Origin: Pedobacter sp. R20-19 | Lineage (GTDB): Bacteria > Bacteroidota > Bacteroidia > Sphingobacteriales > Sphingobacteriaceae | Length of the DNA: 64,000 bases | Direction of reading: 5' to 3' | Assembly: GCF_000708265.2 (NCBI RefSeq) | Contig: NZ_JCKI01000001.1 | Location: forward strand, 806,001 to 870,000 | Shown here: piece after piece, positions 8,143-16,924 of the stretch | How the letters are laid out: every line of letters begins with the position of its first letter | How positions within the stretch are numbered: position 1 is the stretch's first letter | Translations under genes and position numbers: made by a program | The notes under the pieces: generated by a model | What the model saw: only the letters and a program-made list of their open reading frames with translations | Told to the model about the DNA's origin: nothing | Database searches by the model: none

Positions 8143-9288
8143 TTATTTAGACTTGCTGCCTAATAATTCCTGGAGCTTATCTTGTAAAGCCTGCTCTCTT
8201 AACCCTTTGGCAATAATTTTTCCAGTTGGATCAATCAGAAAGTTTGCTGGTATGGATTGAATGCCATACATTTTAGCAACTTCATTATCCCAGAATTTTA
8301 AATCTGATACATGCGTCCATGCTAATTTATCATCAGCAATTGCTTTTAACCAGGCATCTTTTTTACCCGGACGATCTAAAGAAACACCTAAAACGGTAAA
8401 GCCTTTATCTTTGAATTTATTATAAGCCGCTACCACATTCGGGTTTTCCTGACGACAAGGTCCGCACCATGATGCCCAGAAATCAACCAGTACATATTTG
8501 CCTTTAAAACTAGATAGTTTCACCGGTTTGCCAGCAGTATCTGTTTGCGTAAAATCCATTGCCATAGCACCAACAGCAGTTTTTCTGCCAGCTTCAAATA
8601 ACTGGGTAAGTTTGTTACCGGTAGGGCTTGATTTTAATTCTGGTGATAAAGCAGAAAACGCTTTCTCTGCTACAGCGGCCTGATCAGGATCGCCAGCCAA
8701 TTGACCAATGGCACTTAAACTGATGTATGATTTTGGATTTGCATTTGCAAACTGCAACAAAAGTGGAGTTAAGCCTTGGGCCGCTTTTTCATAACGGGCA
8801 CTTAATGCCTCCATTTTTTCCTTGTTTTGTTTTTCTTCAGGTGTATAGCCATTATATTCTGCATTAATCGCCATCAGCTGATCGTTAACAGGCTTTGTAA
8901 GTGCTTTTAATTTTTTTGCATCATCATTAACTGGAGAACCGCTAATGGTAGCGTTTTTTAAAGAATCTGTTGCGGCTAACTTAATGTTTCCTGGTTCTAC
9001 ATAAATAGATAAACCATCTAATTTTTCACCTTGCGCCGGGCGATTCACAAACGGATTTTTATTCAGATATAAACTGCCTTGAGCCGGATTGGCAACCGTT
9101 CCTTTAAATGCGAAAGCACCATTGGTTACGGTGGTAGAATCAGTAACGTTTTTTCCATCACCCTGGTAAATCAGATAAATTTTATCTCCGGTTTTCAGGC
9201 CTTTTATATCGCCATTTAGCGTAAATGGTTTTTGAGCAAGTGCTGCAAGTGGCAATAGCGCCAATGCAGATAAGAATATTTTTTTCAT
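8143..9288 (-). CDS. Secreted TlpA-family thiol-disulfide oxidoreductase with DUF4369 domain
   Basis: 381 residues from ATG 9288, chosen because it opens a clean signal peptide (MKKIFLSALALLPLAALAQ); the longer open frame upstream has no such feature. Residues ~20-115 resemble the DUF4369 beta domain, 125-230 are helical and charged, and ~245-381 form an AhpC-TSA/thioredoxin domain with WASWCGPC (active Cys274 and Cys277 within WCGPC 273-277, plus or minus one). It probably works in the periplasm, reducing or exchanging disulfides, perhaps for cytochrome maturation or envelope stress; the substrate is unknown. It follows the arginase-fold gene by 70 bp on the same strand. Confidence 0.88.
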   Translation of the reverse strand: MKKIFLSALALLPLAALAQKPFTLNGDIKGLKTGDKIYLIYQGDGKNVTDSTTVTNGAFAFKGTVANPAQGSLYLNKNPFVNRPAQGEKLDGLSIYVEPGNIKLAATDSLKNATISGSPVNDDAKKLKALTKPVNDQLMAINAEYNGYTPEEKQNKEKMEALSARYEKAAQGLTPLLLQFANANPKSYISLSAIGQLAGDPDQAAVAEKAFSALSPELKSSPTGNKLTQLFEAGRKTAVGAMAMDFTQTDTAGKPVKLSSFKGKYVLVDFWASWCGPCRQENPNVVAAYNKFKDKGFTVLGVSLDRPGKKDAWLKAIADDKLAWTHVSDLKFWDNEVAKMYGIQSIPANFLIDPTGKIIAKGLREQALQDKLQELLGSKSK

Positions 9289-9358
9289 AGGTTGGTTTGG
9301 TTTAACTGATTCAAAGATAGTTATATTGTATTCCTTTAACGAAAATAGGTGGTTAAAA

Positions 9359-10540
9359 TTATGATAGCTTTTGATAGGTTCGCCACCATAAATCTGGCAT
9401 CTCTCCATTCACTGCAGTTTGGTAATCGTCATATCGGCAAGGCACCAAATGGTAGCGTTCATTTTTAGATTGGCCGGAAGGATAAGGCACTTGCATCCAC
9501 CAGCGATCGGATTTTTTGCTTTTTACAAACATCATTTCTCCCGAACCATCTTTAAGGCTGGTTCTGTAAATCATGAATTGTGATTTTGGGGTAAGCGGGA
9601 AATCCTTTTTGCGGGCATAAAATCCATCCACAAAATACCAAACCATCTGTGCCAGCAAAAAGGCCGTTTGGCCATTATTATCGTAGGCCGGATTAAATTC
9701 ATAAAACCCAATCGAAGTGAGTTTGTCGTTCATTCCTGCATAGCGTGAAATTCTACATGCTTCCTCACCATCAAAACCATTTGGCGTGGTATTCGCATTA
9801 GCTGCTGCATCAGCAGAACGAATCGCACCCAAATCGAAACTGATCATATTCGCATTGCGGATGATGGGCTCTGTTAAACTGATATCCTGTGCAAATTCGC
9901 CTAAACGGTGTACATCAAAATATAGTTTATCCATTACACTTAAGCTTTCCTGATTTACAAAATAAGTTTGATAGCCAACATTGCTATAGTTAAATAAGAA
10001 ATTAGGTTGATGTAAGAAAATCTTATTCAGATAACAGTCAGAGCGGGTTTCCAGGCCTTCACTTTCATCATCACCAATATCAAACTGATTATCAATTACC
10101 ACCAGATCAACCTTTTGTTCCAGGTCTTCATATCCTAAATATTGGGCATAGGTTAAATCCTGTCCGCCGCCAATAATAATCGGGATAATGTCCTTTTTAA
10201 TAAGTTCTGAAACCACCATTTTAATGGCGATGTAAGTATCGGCCATGGTTGCGCCATGTTTGATGTTGCCTAAATCTACAATCCTACTGGTAAAGGCACC
10301 TTCGTTTAATTTGTAAAACTTCTCTCTAAAATAATCAGGTGCCAGTGCGCAACCCTCATTATTTACAGCTCCTCTTCCATCAAGCACCCCAATAATGGCT
10401 AAATCATAGGTATGCTCATCAAAGTCTGGAAATGTTGAGGTGTAAATGTGTGCTTTTAATCCCAGCTGACTGGTGAAAAAACCTTGTTTGGGGGTGAAAC
10501 TATCAGGGTTTACCGGGGAAAAGAAATCCGTTAACGACAT
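9359..10540 (-). CDS. Arginase/formimidoylglutamase-fold protein with altered metal ligands
   Basis: 393 residues, ureohydrolase (arginase/agmatinase/HutG) fold. The position of the canonical GGDHS is GGGQD (124-128), DAHxD is DNQFD (150-154), and SxDxDxxDP is SFDLGAI (234-240). Thus several manganese-binding His/Asp residues are replaced while Asp150, Asp154 and Asp236 remain. Bacteroidota homologues are often named formimidoylglutamase, but no hut genes are nearby. Enzymatic activity, different metal use, or a non-catalytic role are all possible. The C-terminal ~90 residues (WRT, WWMQVPYP) look like a lineage-specific extension. The start is divergent from the dehydrogenase gene at 10612. 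Confidence 0.75.
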   Translation of the reverse strand: MSLTDFFSPVNPDSFTPKQGFFTSQLGLKAHIYTSTFPDFDEHTYDLAIIGVLDGRGAVNNEGCALAPDYFREKFYKLNEGAFTSRIVDLGNIKHGATMADTYIAIKMVVSELIKKDIIPIIIGGGQDLTYAQYLGYEDLEQKVDLVVIDNQFDIGDDESEGLETRSDCYLNKIFLHQPNFLFNYSNVGYQTYFVNQESLSVMDKLYFDVHRLGEFAQDISLTEPIIRNANMISFDLGAIRSADAAANANTTPNGFDGEEACRISRYAGMNDKLTSIGFYEFNPAYDNNGQTAFLLAQMVWYFVDGFYARKKDFPLTPKSQFMIYRTSLKDGSGEMMFVKSKKSDRWWMQVPYPSGQSKNERYHLVPCRYDDYQTAVNGEMPDLWWRTYQKLS

Positions 10541-10567
10541 ATATTTAAAACTCTCGCCTCAAATATC

Positions 10568-10575
10568 TATTTTTG
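10568..10575 (+). promoter_or_regulatory. Candidate -7 promoter element (TATTTTTG)
   Basis: Exact TAnnTTTG box followed by AATGC, 36 bp before the start of the dehydrogenase gene. A weak TTTA sits at about 10544, near the -33 spacing. Lies in the 71-bp divergent intergenic region. Confidence 0.45.
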
Positions 10576-10611
10576 AATGCGTATTTCCACATATAGCTCG
10601 AAAAAAATAAA

Positions 10612-11574
10612 ATGATACTGGTAACCGGAGGAACAGGATTTTTAGGCGCTGAATTAATAAAACAGTTAACTGATCAAGGTTTAACTGTTCGTGCTTTGAG
10701 GAGAGAAAAATCAAAAATACCAGATCTGATTAAGGATAATGTACTGATTGAATGGTTTATTGCTGACATTAACGAACCATCTGCGCTTGAAGATGCCTTC
10801 GCTGATATCACCCAGGTTTACCATTGCGCAGCATTTGTTTCTCTTAATTCCAAGCATAAAAAACAGCTATTTCATGTTAATATTGATGGCACTTCGAATA
10901 TTGTAAATCTTTGTATCGAAAATAATTGCCGGCTGTTACACGTAAGTTCTATTGCTGCATTAGGAATTGCGAAAAAAGGAAAGCAGATTTCTGAGAAAGA
11001 TTTTTGGGAGTACGATTCAAAAGCCCATGCCTATGGCCTTTCTAAATATGAAGGCGAAATGGAAGTTTGGAGAGGCATTAATGAAGGTCTTAATGGTGTA
11101 ATCGTGAATCCATCAGTAATTATGGGTAAAAGTGCAGGCCTTGAAGGTAGTGGCGCCATTTTTAAATTGGTGAAGGAGGGCTTTCCTTTTTATACCAATG
11201 GGGCATCAGGTTTTGTAGATGTAGCAGATGTTGCACAATCCATGATCTTATTAATGGCAGCTGAAGTAACTGGCGAAAGGTTCATCATCTCTTCAGAAAA
11301 TATGCATTATCAAGATTTATTTACCCAGATAGCACAAGGTTTTGAGGTAAAGGTGCCTACAAAAGAAGCCAAACCCTGGATGCTCGGCCTGGCCTGGAGA
11401 GCGCTCAAACTAGTGTCAGTATTTACCAGGCAAGAACCATCCATAACAAAAGATACCGCAACAAGCAGTGTAACGTTAAGTTACTATGATAATACTAAAG
11501 TGATTGAGCAAACGGGAATGCATTTTAAACCAGTTAACCAAATCATCACAGAAATTACCCAATATTTAAAATAA
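10612..11574 (+). CDS. NAD(P)-dependent epimerase/dehydratase family (extended SDR)
   Basis: 320-residue extended short-chain dehydrogenase with the nucleotide-binding motif VTGGTGFLG (4-12) and active-site YGLSK (Tyr141, Lys145) plus Ser112/113 (HVSSIAA). The AHAYGLSKYEGEMEVWR segment resembles dihydroflavonol-4-reductase/cholesterol dehydrogenase-like members. The substrate cannot be read from the sequence; the C-terminal half is specific to this subgroup. Its stop codon overlaps the start of the next gene by one base (TAATG), so the two are translationally coupled. The link to the downstream serine-related fusion suggests a shared role, but none is known to me. Confidence 0.82.
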   Translation: MILVTGGTGFLGAELIKQLTDQGLTVRALRREKSKIPDLIKDNVLIEWFIADINEPSALEDAFADITQVYHCAAFVSLNSKHKKQLFHVNIDGTSNIVNLCIENNCRLLHVSSIAALGIAKKGKQISEKDFWEYDSKAHAYGLSKYEGEMEVWRGINEGLNGVIVNPSVIMGKSAGLEGSGAIFKLVKEGFPFYTNGASGFVDVADVAQSMILLMAAEVTGERFIISSENMHYQDLFTQIAQGFEVKVPTKEAKPWMLGLAWRALKLVSVFTRQEPSITKDTATSSVTLSYYDNTKVIEQTGMHFKPVNQIITEITQYLK

Positions 11575-12875
11575 TGCCTAAACAAAAAGCGTATTACATT
11601 ATCGATTTTGATAGCACTTTCACCCAGGTAGAAGCGTTAGATGAACTTGCCAGAATTTCTTTAAAGAACCACCCTGATAAAGAAATCATTTTTCAAAAAA
11701 TAGAAGACTACACTAATTTTGCCATGGAAGGCAAATTATCTTTTTCAGAAAGTCTGGCGCAAAGGGTGAAACTTTTGGAAGCCAATGAAGAGCACCTTAA
11801 ATTGTTGATTAAACACCTTAAGAAAAAGGTGTCTACTTCTTTTTCTCGTAATGCTGAGTTTTTTAAAAAGCATGCTGATGATGTGCTGATTGTTTCAGGT
11901 GGTTTTAAGGAATTTATTACGCCGGTTGTAAGTCAGTACCATATTAAAAAGGAAAATATCTACGCCAATACCTTTGTAACTACAGGTGATGGAAAAATTA
12001 TTGATTACGATCATGCCAATCCGTTAAGTGAAGAAGGAGGAAAAGTAAAGTTGCTGCAGCATTTAAAGCTGGAAGGGATGTTATTCGGAATTGGCGATGG
12101 CTATTCAGATTTTCAGTTGCGTGAAAGTGGATTGATTAATAAGTTTTTTGCCTTTACTGAAAATATTGCCCGTGAAAGTATTGTGGCCAAGGCCGATCAC
12201 GTGACACCAAGTTTTGATGAGTTTTTATATGTTAATGATTTGCCCCGGGCAATTTCATACCCTAAAAACAGAATTCTGTGTCTGGTTATTGGAGATGTAG
12301 ATCCGGCAACAATAGCTATCCTCAAAAATGACGGACTCTCTATCCGGCAGAAAACATCTTTTGAAGAAAAGTATGTAAAAGATGTAGGGATTGTAATATT
12401 AGCTGATGGCGAAAAGTTGACAAAAGAGCAATTGAAAGATGCAGTTAAGCTTAAAACTATCGGTTATTTAGGCAATGCAAAGAACAAGATAGATTTTGAC
12501 GTTTGTACCAAACAAGGTATTGTGGTATTTGACGATCCTAAAAATAATCCACGGAATATAGATTTTATCCCTAAGCGTGTTGCTGATTTTATGAATACCG
12601 GGGCAACTTATTTAAGTAGCAATTTCCCGAATTTGCAATTGCCAAAAATTGATAAATCTCACCGCTTAATCCACATTCATAAAAATGTGCCAGGCATCAT
12701 GGCTCAGATTAATACCGTTTTTGCTAAACATGATATTAATATTGTAGGGCAGTTTTTAATGACAAACCCGGAAATTGGTTATGCCATTACTGATATTAAT
12801 GCACAATATGATAAGCAACTGTTTAAATCGCTTAAGAAAATTGAACATACTATTAAATTTAGGGTGCTGTACTAG
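11574..12875 (+). CDS. Phosphoserine phosphatase-like HAD domain fused to a SerA remnant with ACT domain
   Basis: 433 residues. Residues 1-215 are a HAD-IB phosphatase of SerB type: catalytic DFDST (Asp11, Asp13), VSGGF (Ser108), Lys157 and GDGYSD (174-179). Residues ~232-340 resemble the substrate-binding half of 3-phosphoglycerate dehydrogenase (KTIGYLGNAKNKIDFD, KQGIVVFDDPKNNPR), but jump directly from there to KRVADFMNTG; the ~200-residue NAD-binding domain is absent. Residues ~350-433 (NFPNLQLPKI, HIHKNVPGIMAQIN, NIVGQFLMTN, IGYAITDI, FRVLY) closely follow the E. coli SerA C-terminal ACT domain that binds serine. I infer a serine-regulated phosphatase of the phosphorylated serine pathway; it cannot be a dehydrogenase. 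Confidence 0.85.
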   Translation: MPKQKAYYIIDFDSTFTQVEALDELARISLKNHPDKEIIFQKIEDYTNFAMEGKLSFSESLAQRVKLLEANEEHLKLLIKHLKKKVSTSFSRNAEFFKKHADDVLIVSGGFKEFITPVVSQYHIKKENIYANTFVTTGDGKIIDYDHANPLSEEGGKVKLLQHLKLEGMLFGIGDGYSDFQLRESGLINKFFAFTENIARESIVAKADHVTPSFDEFLYVNDLPRAISYPKNRILCLVIGDVDPATIAILKNDGLSIRQKTSFEEKYVKDVGIVILADGEKLTKEQLKDAVKLKTIGYLGNAKNKIDFDVCTKQGIVVFDDPKNNPRNIDFIPKRVADFMNTGATYLSSNFPNLQLPKIDKSHRLIHIHKNVPGIMAQINTVFAKHDINIVGQFLMTNPEIGYAITDINAQYDKQLFKSLKKIEHTIKFRVLY

Positions 12876-13237
12876 ATTCTGTTATCGCTTGTTAACTTTT
12901 GCTACAACTAAAATTCTTAATGAGCGGCTACTGCGATCGCTACTCCCTTCCTTTTTTTAAGGAGGGTGCCCAAAGGGCGGGGTGGTTGAATTCAGCTTGA
13001 TCTATTTAAAAAGAGAGATTGCTTCACTCCACCGTGTCCTTCAGTTCGCAATAACGATACCGCTTTGTAAGCTGACTTACGAAGTTTCATGGGGTTTAGG
13101 AGGTGGAAAACTTCGTCAGTCTCATAGCAAAAGATTGCTTTACGCCATCACTAACCCTACCCTCAGTTCGCAAAGACGGATTCAACCCTAACCCTTGCCC
13201 TCAGTTCATTATATAGGTGATAATTTACAAGTATGAT
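12876..13237. repeat. Gene-free gap with interspersed palindromic repeats
   Basis: No convincing gene. At 12941-12988 lies a CTCCTTCC...AAGGAGGGTGCCCAAAGGGCGGGGTGGTTG element, also found at 45183, 54541 and 57066 and in reverse at 56555, 57222, 57431 and 57638. At about 13074-13124 is GACTTACGAAGTTTC ... GGAAAACTTCGTCAGTC, an imperfect inverted repeat also found at 47711-47762. TTCGCAATAACG- and TTCGCAAAGACG-type strings flank it. Two short open frames here are made of these repeats and are not called. Confidence 0.7.
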
Positions 13238-14527
13238 TTACTCCAAAAACTGATGTTTTTTAATGCGAAATTTTTGAAAATGGCCAATGGCCTGTGATTG
13301 ATAAATTCCGGCATGACCAGAAAATAAGTATGCTGCAATGCAGGCCAAGGCAATGTAAATTGCTGATTCCATACCAAACAATTCTATCCCCATAAAAATA
13401 CAAGCCAACGGTGTATTTGCTGCACCAGAAAAGACAGCAACAAAACCCATTCCAGCTAATAAACCAACAGGTAGTGGCACAAAAATACTTAAGAAACTTC
13501 CTAATGTTGCTCCGATAAAAAATAGAGGCGTAACTTCCCCACCTTTAAAGCCACAGCCCAGGGTTAAAGCGGTTAGAAAAAGTTTAATTGCAAAGGTATA
13601 ATAGGGTTCTTGTTGGGTAAACGACTCTAAAATTACTGGAACACCAAGCCCTATATACCTGGTATTCCCGATCAGGAAGATAATGATGACTAGTAAAAGG
13701 CCTCCAATGAATGGTCTGATCGGTGGATATTTTATTTTGCTAAATAATCTGGATATTAGATGGTTAAGCATCGAAAAGCTTCGTGAGGCTAATCCAAAAA
13801 TTATTCCTGATCCAAGCGATAACAGCAAATATGTAAAGTTCATTCCAGGTACTGATGTAATTGAATAGTGCGTATGGTCTACACCCCATGCTTTGCAGGC
13901 ATAATCAGCAATTATTGCGGTAATAAAAGAAGGTATAATGGCACTATACATTACGCTACCCAATACAAAAACTTCCAGTCCGAAAATGGCTCCTGCCATT
14001 GGCGTTCCAAAAACAGAAGCGAAACCGGCACTTATTCCACAAATTAAAATAATTTTTCGGTCGCTCGGTTTGAGTTTGAATAGATGGGTTAACTGATCTG
14101 CAAATGCACCTCCAATTTGCACAGCCGTTCCTTCACGGCCTGCTGAACCGCCAAATAAATGGGTAAAAATGGTCCCGGCAAAAATTAATGGGGCCATAAT
14201 TAAAGGAATTACTTGCTTTGGGCTTTGTAATTCCTCAATCAAAAGGTTATTTCCTTTCACCACTGCCTTCCCCCAGTAATGATAACTTAAGCCAATAGCT
14301 AAGCCAGCTAAAGGCAAAAAGGCAATCATCCACAAATGATGCTCACGCAAATTGGTCGCCCAATTTAGTGTGACTAAAAACAAAGCTGATGCTGATCCAA
14401 CTATTCCACCAATAAGCAGGAAAAAAAACATCCACCTGATGGATTTGGTGAGGTTTAAACTAAGATTTTGCTTTACAAAACGATTGATAAATAGCAGAAA
14501 TCTTGCTATTAAATTTTTAACAGGCAT
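13238..14527 (-). CDS. CLC-family fluoride/proton antiporter (CLC-F type)
   Basis: 429-residue multi-spanning membrane protein of the CLC fold. The usual chloride-selectivity motif GSGIP is replaced by GNNLL (92-96, in KGNNLLIEEL). The gating motif is GREGT (130-134) with Glu132 kept, and the late helix motif is GGEVTP rather than GxFxP. These are the changes I recall for the fluoride-exporting CLC-F branch, which uses the proton gradient to expel F-. Strong independent support is the fluoride riboswitch just upstream (14548-14600) and its promoter (14605-14635). The start ATG 14527 lies about 20 nt after the aptamer, consistent with control of translation or early termination by fluoride. 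Confidence 0.9.
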   Translation of the reverse strand: MPVKNLIARFLLFINRFVKQNLSLNLTKSIRWMFFFLLIGGIVGSASALFLVTLNWATNLREHHLWMIAFLPLAGLAIGLSYHYWGKAVVKGNNLLIEELQSPKQVIPLIMAPLIFAGTIFTHLFGGSAGREGTAVQIGGAFADQLTHLFKLKPSDRKIILICGISAGFASVFGTPMAGAIFGLEVFVLGSVMYSAIIPSFITAIIADYACKAWGVDHTHYSITSVPGMNFTYLLLSLGSGIIFGLASRSFSMLNHLISRLFSKIKYPPIRPFIGGLLLVIIIFLIGNTRYIGLGVPVILESFTQQEPYYTFAIKLFLTALTLGCGFKGGEVTPLFFIGATLGSFLSIFVPLPVGLLAGMGFVAVFSGAANTPLACIFMGIELFGMESAIYIALACIAAYLFSGHAGIYQSQAIGHFQKFRIKKHQFLE

Positions 14528-14547
14528 TCGAATTCAATTTAATAAAA

Positions 14548-14600
14548 TTGTAGGAGTCATCAGCCTGTTTTGGCGGTTTTGGCGGTACCCCATCGCCTTC
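14548..14600 (-). promoter_or_regulatory. Fluoride riboswitch (crcB motif)
   Basis: Read on the minus strand: GGCGATGGGGTACCGCC, then AAAACCGCC, an AAAACA loop, and GGCTGATGACTCCTAC. This has the aptamer parts: P1 hairpin GGCG/CGCC, the P3 pairing GCC/GGC, the invariant CTGATG...CTCCTAC 3' segment, and a possible pseudoknot between GGGGT and ACTCC. It sits between a canonical promoter and a CLC-F gene. Both position and sequence agree; a covariance-model search would settle it. Confidence 0.9.
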
Positions 14601-14604
14601 ACTT

Positions 14605-14635
14605 CAAATGTAGAAAATTTAGCTATTTCTACAAA
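14605..14635 (-). promoter_or_regulatory. Promoter of the fluoride riboswitch/CLC-F unit
   Basis: Minus-strand TTTG (14635-14632), 19-bp spacer, TACATTTG (14612-14605). Both boxes match the Bacteroidota consensus, and transcription would start right at the first base pairs of the riboswitch. Confidence 0.75.
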
Positions 14636-14668
14636 ATCTTTATCACCTTTGTTGGGATAAACAAAACA

Positions 14669-15634
14669 ATGGACTTTACACCTGAAATTAAAGATAAATT
14701 AAATCAACTTCAGCAAAAATACACGGCAATGGGTCAGGATATGGCTTCCTATTTGGATGGATTGCTATATGCTGATTTCCTTACTTACTGGGATTATATT
14801 CATCTGGATACTTTATTGAGTTTACAAAGCCCGAAAACACCAATTCCTGATGAAGAAATTTTTATCATGTATCATCAAATTACGGAGCTTTATTTTAAAC
14901 TTTCCTTACATGAATGCAGGCAAATTGCGGAGCATGAAAATTTAACTGTAGCCTTTTTTACTGCACGTGTAAAAAGAATAAATGCCTATTTTAATGCATT
15001 AACCACTTCTTTTGAAGTTATGGTGGATGGCATGGAGAAGGAGCAGTTTTTAAAATTCAGAATGTCACTTTTGCCTGCTAGTGGTTTCCAATCTGGCCAA
15101 TATAGAATGATAGAGATTTGCGCCACAGATTTTATTCGCTTAGTAGATAAAAGCAAGAGAGAAGAATTAAAGACAGCAACCATTGAGGAACAGTTTGAAT
15201 ATATTTATTGGAAATTCGGGGCAACGGAGCTTGCATCAGGAAAACAGACATTAACACTAAAGCAGTTTATTAAAAAATATGCAGCTCAATTTTTGCAATT
15301 GGCTAAAGATCGTTCATTAACTAATTTTTCAGCTTTATTTAAACAATTACAAGCCAGTGGTGCTGATGTTTCTGCACTTGCAGAAGAATTACGTAAACTT
15401 GATTTGTATGTTAATGTAGAATGGCCATTGTCACATTATAAATCTGCGGTTCGTTATCTGGAAAAAGATCCTGTTGATGTGGCTGCAACCGGAGGAACCA
15501 ACTGGCAAAAATATTTGCCTCCACGTTTTCAGAAAAGGATTTTTTATCCGTTTCTATGGACTAATGAGCAAATGGAAGAATGGGGGAAAGGCTGGGTACT
15601 AAGTGTACTTAAAACACTCAAGAGCAAAGATTAA
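14669..15634 (+). CDS. kynA: Tryptophan 2,3-dioxygenase
   Basis: Haem enzyme that opens the indole ring of L-tryptophan to N-formylkynurenine, first step of the kynurenine route. 321 residues from ATG 14669; the upstream in-frame region overlaps the promoter and riboswitch of the divergent gene and is not coding. Family signatures: YADFLTYWDYIHLDTLLSLQ region (34-53), MYHQITELYFK (67-77, active-site His69), GFQSGQYR (139-146, Arg146 for substrate carboxylate), the WPLSH haem-ligand region, and ATGGTNWQKYL near the C-terminus matching GTGG(S/T). No other kynurenine gene is adjacent. The extended spacing of some motifs is typical of Bacteroidota members. Confidence 0.9.
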   Translation: MDFTPEIKDKLNQLQQKYTAMGQDMASYLDGLLYADFLTYWDYIHLDTLLSLQSPKTPIPDEEIFIMYHQITELYFKLSLHECRQIAEHENLTVAFFTARVKRINAYFNALTTSFEVMVDGMEKEQFLKFRMSLLPASGFQSGQYRMIEICATDFIRLVDKSKREELKTATIEEQFEYIYWKFGATELASGKQTLTLKQFIKKYAAQFLQLAKDRSLTNFSALFKQLQASGADVSALAEELRKLDLYVNVEWPLSHYKSAVRYLEKDPVDVAATGGTNWQKYLPPRFQKRIFYPFLWTNEQMEEWGKGWVLSVLKTLKSKD

Positions 15635-15781
15635 TATCAAATAATGCTATTATAAAAGCGGTTTTTTTGCTATTTTGCACAAATACAATAATGATTGAAT
15701 TATTGATTGAAGGAATGATAGAATTTGCGATTTGCAAATCATTCAAACATTCAAAAATCACTCATTCAAAATTAATATAAA

Positions 15782-16846
15782 ATGACCGAGACATTAGATA
15801 TAAAAATCACTAAAATTGATCAAACACGTTTAACTGTAACTGATTTTTCCCAATTACCATTCGGTAAGGTTTTTACCGATCACATGTTTACAGCCGATTA
15901 CGAAGATGGCGAATGGAAAAACTTACAAATTCTTCCATATGGACCAATTCCAATGAGTCCGGCAATTTCGGCGCTTCATTATGGACAGGCGATTTTTGAA
16001 GGTTTAAAGGCTTATAGACAACCTGATGGTAAAATCAGTGTGTTTCGTGCCAATAAAAACTTCGAGCGTTTTAATAAATCCGCAGAAAGAATGTCAATGG
16101 CTACAATTCCTGAAGAAATATTTATGCAAGGCCTGGCATCATTAATTTCAATCGATGAAAAATGGGTGCCAAATCAAGAAGATTATGCTTTATATATTCG
16201 TCCGGTAATGTTTGCTACTGATCCTTATTTGGGCGTTAGAGCATCTGATACGTATAAATTTGCCTTGTTAACTACACCAACCGGGCCATATTATAGTTCG
16301 GCATTAAAGGTAAAAATTGAAACTGAGTTTACCCGTGCTGATGATGGTGGTGTTGGTTTTGCTAAAACAGCCGGAAACTATGCCCGTTCATTATATCCTT
16401 TTGAACAAGCCAGAAAAGAAGGTTTTGATCAGTTAATCTGGACAGATTCTATCGCTCATGAATACATTGAGGAAGCTGGAACCGCCAACTTAATTTTTGT
16501 AATTAATGGTAAATTGGTTACTCCATCTGTACGCAGTACGGTTTTAGATGGTGTTACGCGTGATACGATTATTAAATTGGCTACAGCATCTGGTATTGAG
16601 GTAGAAGAACGCAGGGTTTCTGTTAAAGAAGTGATCGAAGGGATTCAAAATGGAAGTTTAACAGAAGCTTTTGCTGCAGGTACTGCTGCAACAGTTACGC
16701 ATGTTGGGCAGATTGGTTATAAAGGAGAAATTTATCAATTAACTGATCCATCAACCAGATCGATTTCAAATGGTATTGCTAAACAACTAAACGATATCCG
16801 TTATGGCTTAGCACCAGATGAATTTGGCTGGAACTGGGTTTTATAG
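15782..16846 (+). CDS. ilvE: Branched-chain amino acid aminotransferase
   Basis: Fold-type IV PLP enzyme exchanging amino groups between Leu/Ile/Val and 2-oxoglutarate. 354 residues, the length of the eukaryote-like/type II BCAT group rather than the ~309-residue E. coli form. Visible: YGQAIFEGLKAYR (67-79), YIRPVMFATDPYLGV (138-152) and the PLP-binding Lys195 in GFAKTAGNYA; later EAGTANLIFV, LDGVTRDTII and AAGTAATVT phosphate-loop segments. The gene is preceded by ~147 bp with ATTGATTGAA/TTCAAT-type inverted strings and closed by a strong terminator at 16867-16908, so it is a single-gene unit. Confidence 0.93.
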   Translation: MTETLDIKITKIDQTRLTVTDFSQLPFGKVFTDHMFTADYEDGEWKNLQILPYGPIPMSPAISALHYGQAIFEGLKAYRQPDGKISVFRANKNFERFNKSAERMSMATIPEEIFMQGLASLISIDEKWVPNQEDYALYIRPVMFATDPYLGVRASDTYKFALLTTPTGPYYSSALKVKIETEFTRADDGGVGFAKTAGNYARSLYPFEQARKEGFDQLIWTDSIAHEYIEEAGTANLIFVINGKLVTPSVRSTVLDGVTRDTIIKLATASGIEVEERRVSVKEVIEGIQNGSLTEAFAAGTAATVTHVGQIGYKGEIYQLTDPSTRSISNGIAKQLNDIRYGLAPDEFGWNWVL

Positions 16847-16866
16847 GGAAAACATTTTTAAAAACA

Positions 16867-16908
16867 AAATACCCCTTGTACAAAATGTATCAGGGGTATT
16901 TTTTTTTA
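16867..16908 (+). terminator. Terminator of ilvE
   Basis: AAATACCCCTTGTACA ... TGTATCAGGGGTATTT stem with a 3-nt loop and a run of T. Confidence 0.85.
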
Positions 16909-16924
16909 AGCATTCCGCTTTAAG

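Noticed and set aside
12982..13191. 69-codon frame after the SerB fusion gene
   Set aside because: Made of dispersed repeat pieces; no conserved domain or start signal.
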